A stretch of DNA of 14,029 bases, taken from assembly GCA_002419125.1 (NCBI GenBank), contig DIFL01000058.1, positions 8,644-22,672 on the forward strand, given 5' to 3'. The position numbers and the translations under genes are program-made. The notes below the pieces were generated by a model, which worked only from the letters and a program-made list of their open reading frames with translations, ran no database searches and had not been told where the DNA came from. Positions 13,756 through 14,029 of the stretch are shown piece after piece; the stretch's first letter is position 1, and the number at the start of each line of letters is the position of its first letter. This DNA is from Candidatus Dojkabacteria bacterium UBA5749 (GTDB lineage Bacteria; Patescibacteriota; Dojkabacteria; SC72).

Positions 13756-13905
13756 ACTGTCTTCTTTGTTTCATTTTAGGCTCTAGGCATGTATGTCCAG
13801 CCAATTTTAATATATTCCTTCAAGACCCGTATGTTATAGCTAAGAACCCTTATGAGGATTGAGCTATTTTGACCTTAAAAAGAGAAAGAAGCAAAGGTAA
13901 GACCT
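13756..13905 (+). repeat. Two-part intergenic repeat, copy 2 (contains 53-bp exact core)
   Basis: Positions 13849-13901 are identical to 4933-4985. The preceding arm 13800-13848 matches at 31 of 49 positions without gaps. The leading part (13756-13780) instead matches 915-939 at 22 of 25, and 13777-13798 matches the block at 3680. The element fills the gap between the truncated methyltransferase and the end of the next minus-strand gene. AAGGT-AAG-ACCTT at 13894-13906 is a short inverted repeat at the core's end. Confidence 0.8.
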
Positions 13906-13915
13906 TAATTAATCT

Positions 13916-14029
13916 CTATTTTGCCTGTCTTAAACTACTCCCATCCCATTCAATTACTGGTTCATCACCATATTTTGCATTTATTTCTACAGATTCACTT
14001 AACCATGTACCATAATCAATCGTCTCTAA
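13916..14029 (-). CDS. 3' end of an unidentified gene (partial)
   Basis: An open frame enters from the right edge and stops with TAG at 13916-13918 after 37 codons. The residues ('YGTWLSESVEINAKYGDEPV' and a short tail ending 'SSLRQAK') look like genuine protein, with mixed charged and aromatic positions. Too little is present to name a family. The stop falls 11 nt beyond the intergenic repeat, so this gene converges on the methyltransferase. Confidence 0.5.
   Translation of the reverse strand, partial: LETIDYGTWLSESVEINAKYGDEPVIEWDGSSLRQAK

Noticed and set aside
4933..13901. 53-bp direct repeats as attL/attR of an integrated element
   Set aside because: No recombinase or other mobility gene lies between them, and the segment includes the presumably essential class I LysRS; a dispersed intergenic repeat explains the data more simply.
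1..14029. tRNA, rRNA, CRISPR array, transposase or reverse transcriptase
   Set aside because: No cloverleaf-like stretch, regularly spaced repeat-spacer array or mobility-enzyme motif was seen on either strand.

Overview
This is an AT-rich window with tightly packed, partly overlapping genes, few Shine-Dalgarno sites and several near-consensus sigma70-type promoters placed almost on top of start codons. Lysine charging appears to rest on a class I lysyl-tRNA synthetase. Together these suggest a small-genome bacterium, most likely of the Patescibacteria/CPR type. That lineage call is an inference (about 0.55). TGA, TAG and TAA are all read as stops, so nothing points to a recoded genome.

Left part (1-2040). 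A partial XRE-type regulator with two membrane segments runs off the left edge on the minus strand. Its promoter region holds palindromes that overlap the -35 box. A minus-strand pair follows: a 52-residue rubredoxin and a His-rich four-helix membrane protein, probably a b-type cytochrome or ferric-reductase-like redox partner. Around them lie decayed coding fragments and the first copies of a degenerate intergenic repeat.

Middle left (2050-5300). A plus-strand gene encodes an anchored surface protein with a FecR-like domain and a Cys-rich tail. Next is a class II Fic AMP-transferase with a C-terminal winged helix, driven by a perfect TTGACA-17-TATAAT promoter embedded in three 12-bp operator-like units. 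A decayed minus-strand gene and the first copy of a 53-bp exact repeat follow.

Core (5347-13095). The class I LysRS on the plus strand converges, with 3 nt between the stops, on a six-gene minus-strand operon. In transcription order the operon encodes an ECF transporter S component, an aminoglycoside-phosphotransferase-fold kinase, EcfT, a fused double ATPase EcfA-A', a class II LysRS-like protein carrying a degenerate nucleoside-diphosphate-kinase-like domain at its N terminus, and an MccF/LD-carboxypeptidase (S66) hydrolase. The LysRS-like protein keeps most lysine-pocket residues but has lost several ATP/Mg-binding ones, so it is unlikely to be an ordinary tRNA synthetase. The operon reads as an import-phosphorylate-process pathway for a small molecule, perhaps a lysine-, peptide- or nucleotide-linked compound. 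It is the best candidate here for an undescribed system.

Right end (13096-14029). A divergent SAM methyltransferase looks C-terminally truncated and carries a terminator-like hairpin inside its ORF. It is followed by a second copy of the intergenic repeat with the exact 53-bp core, and by the 3' end of an unidentified minus-strand gene leaving the window.
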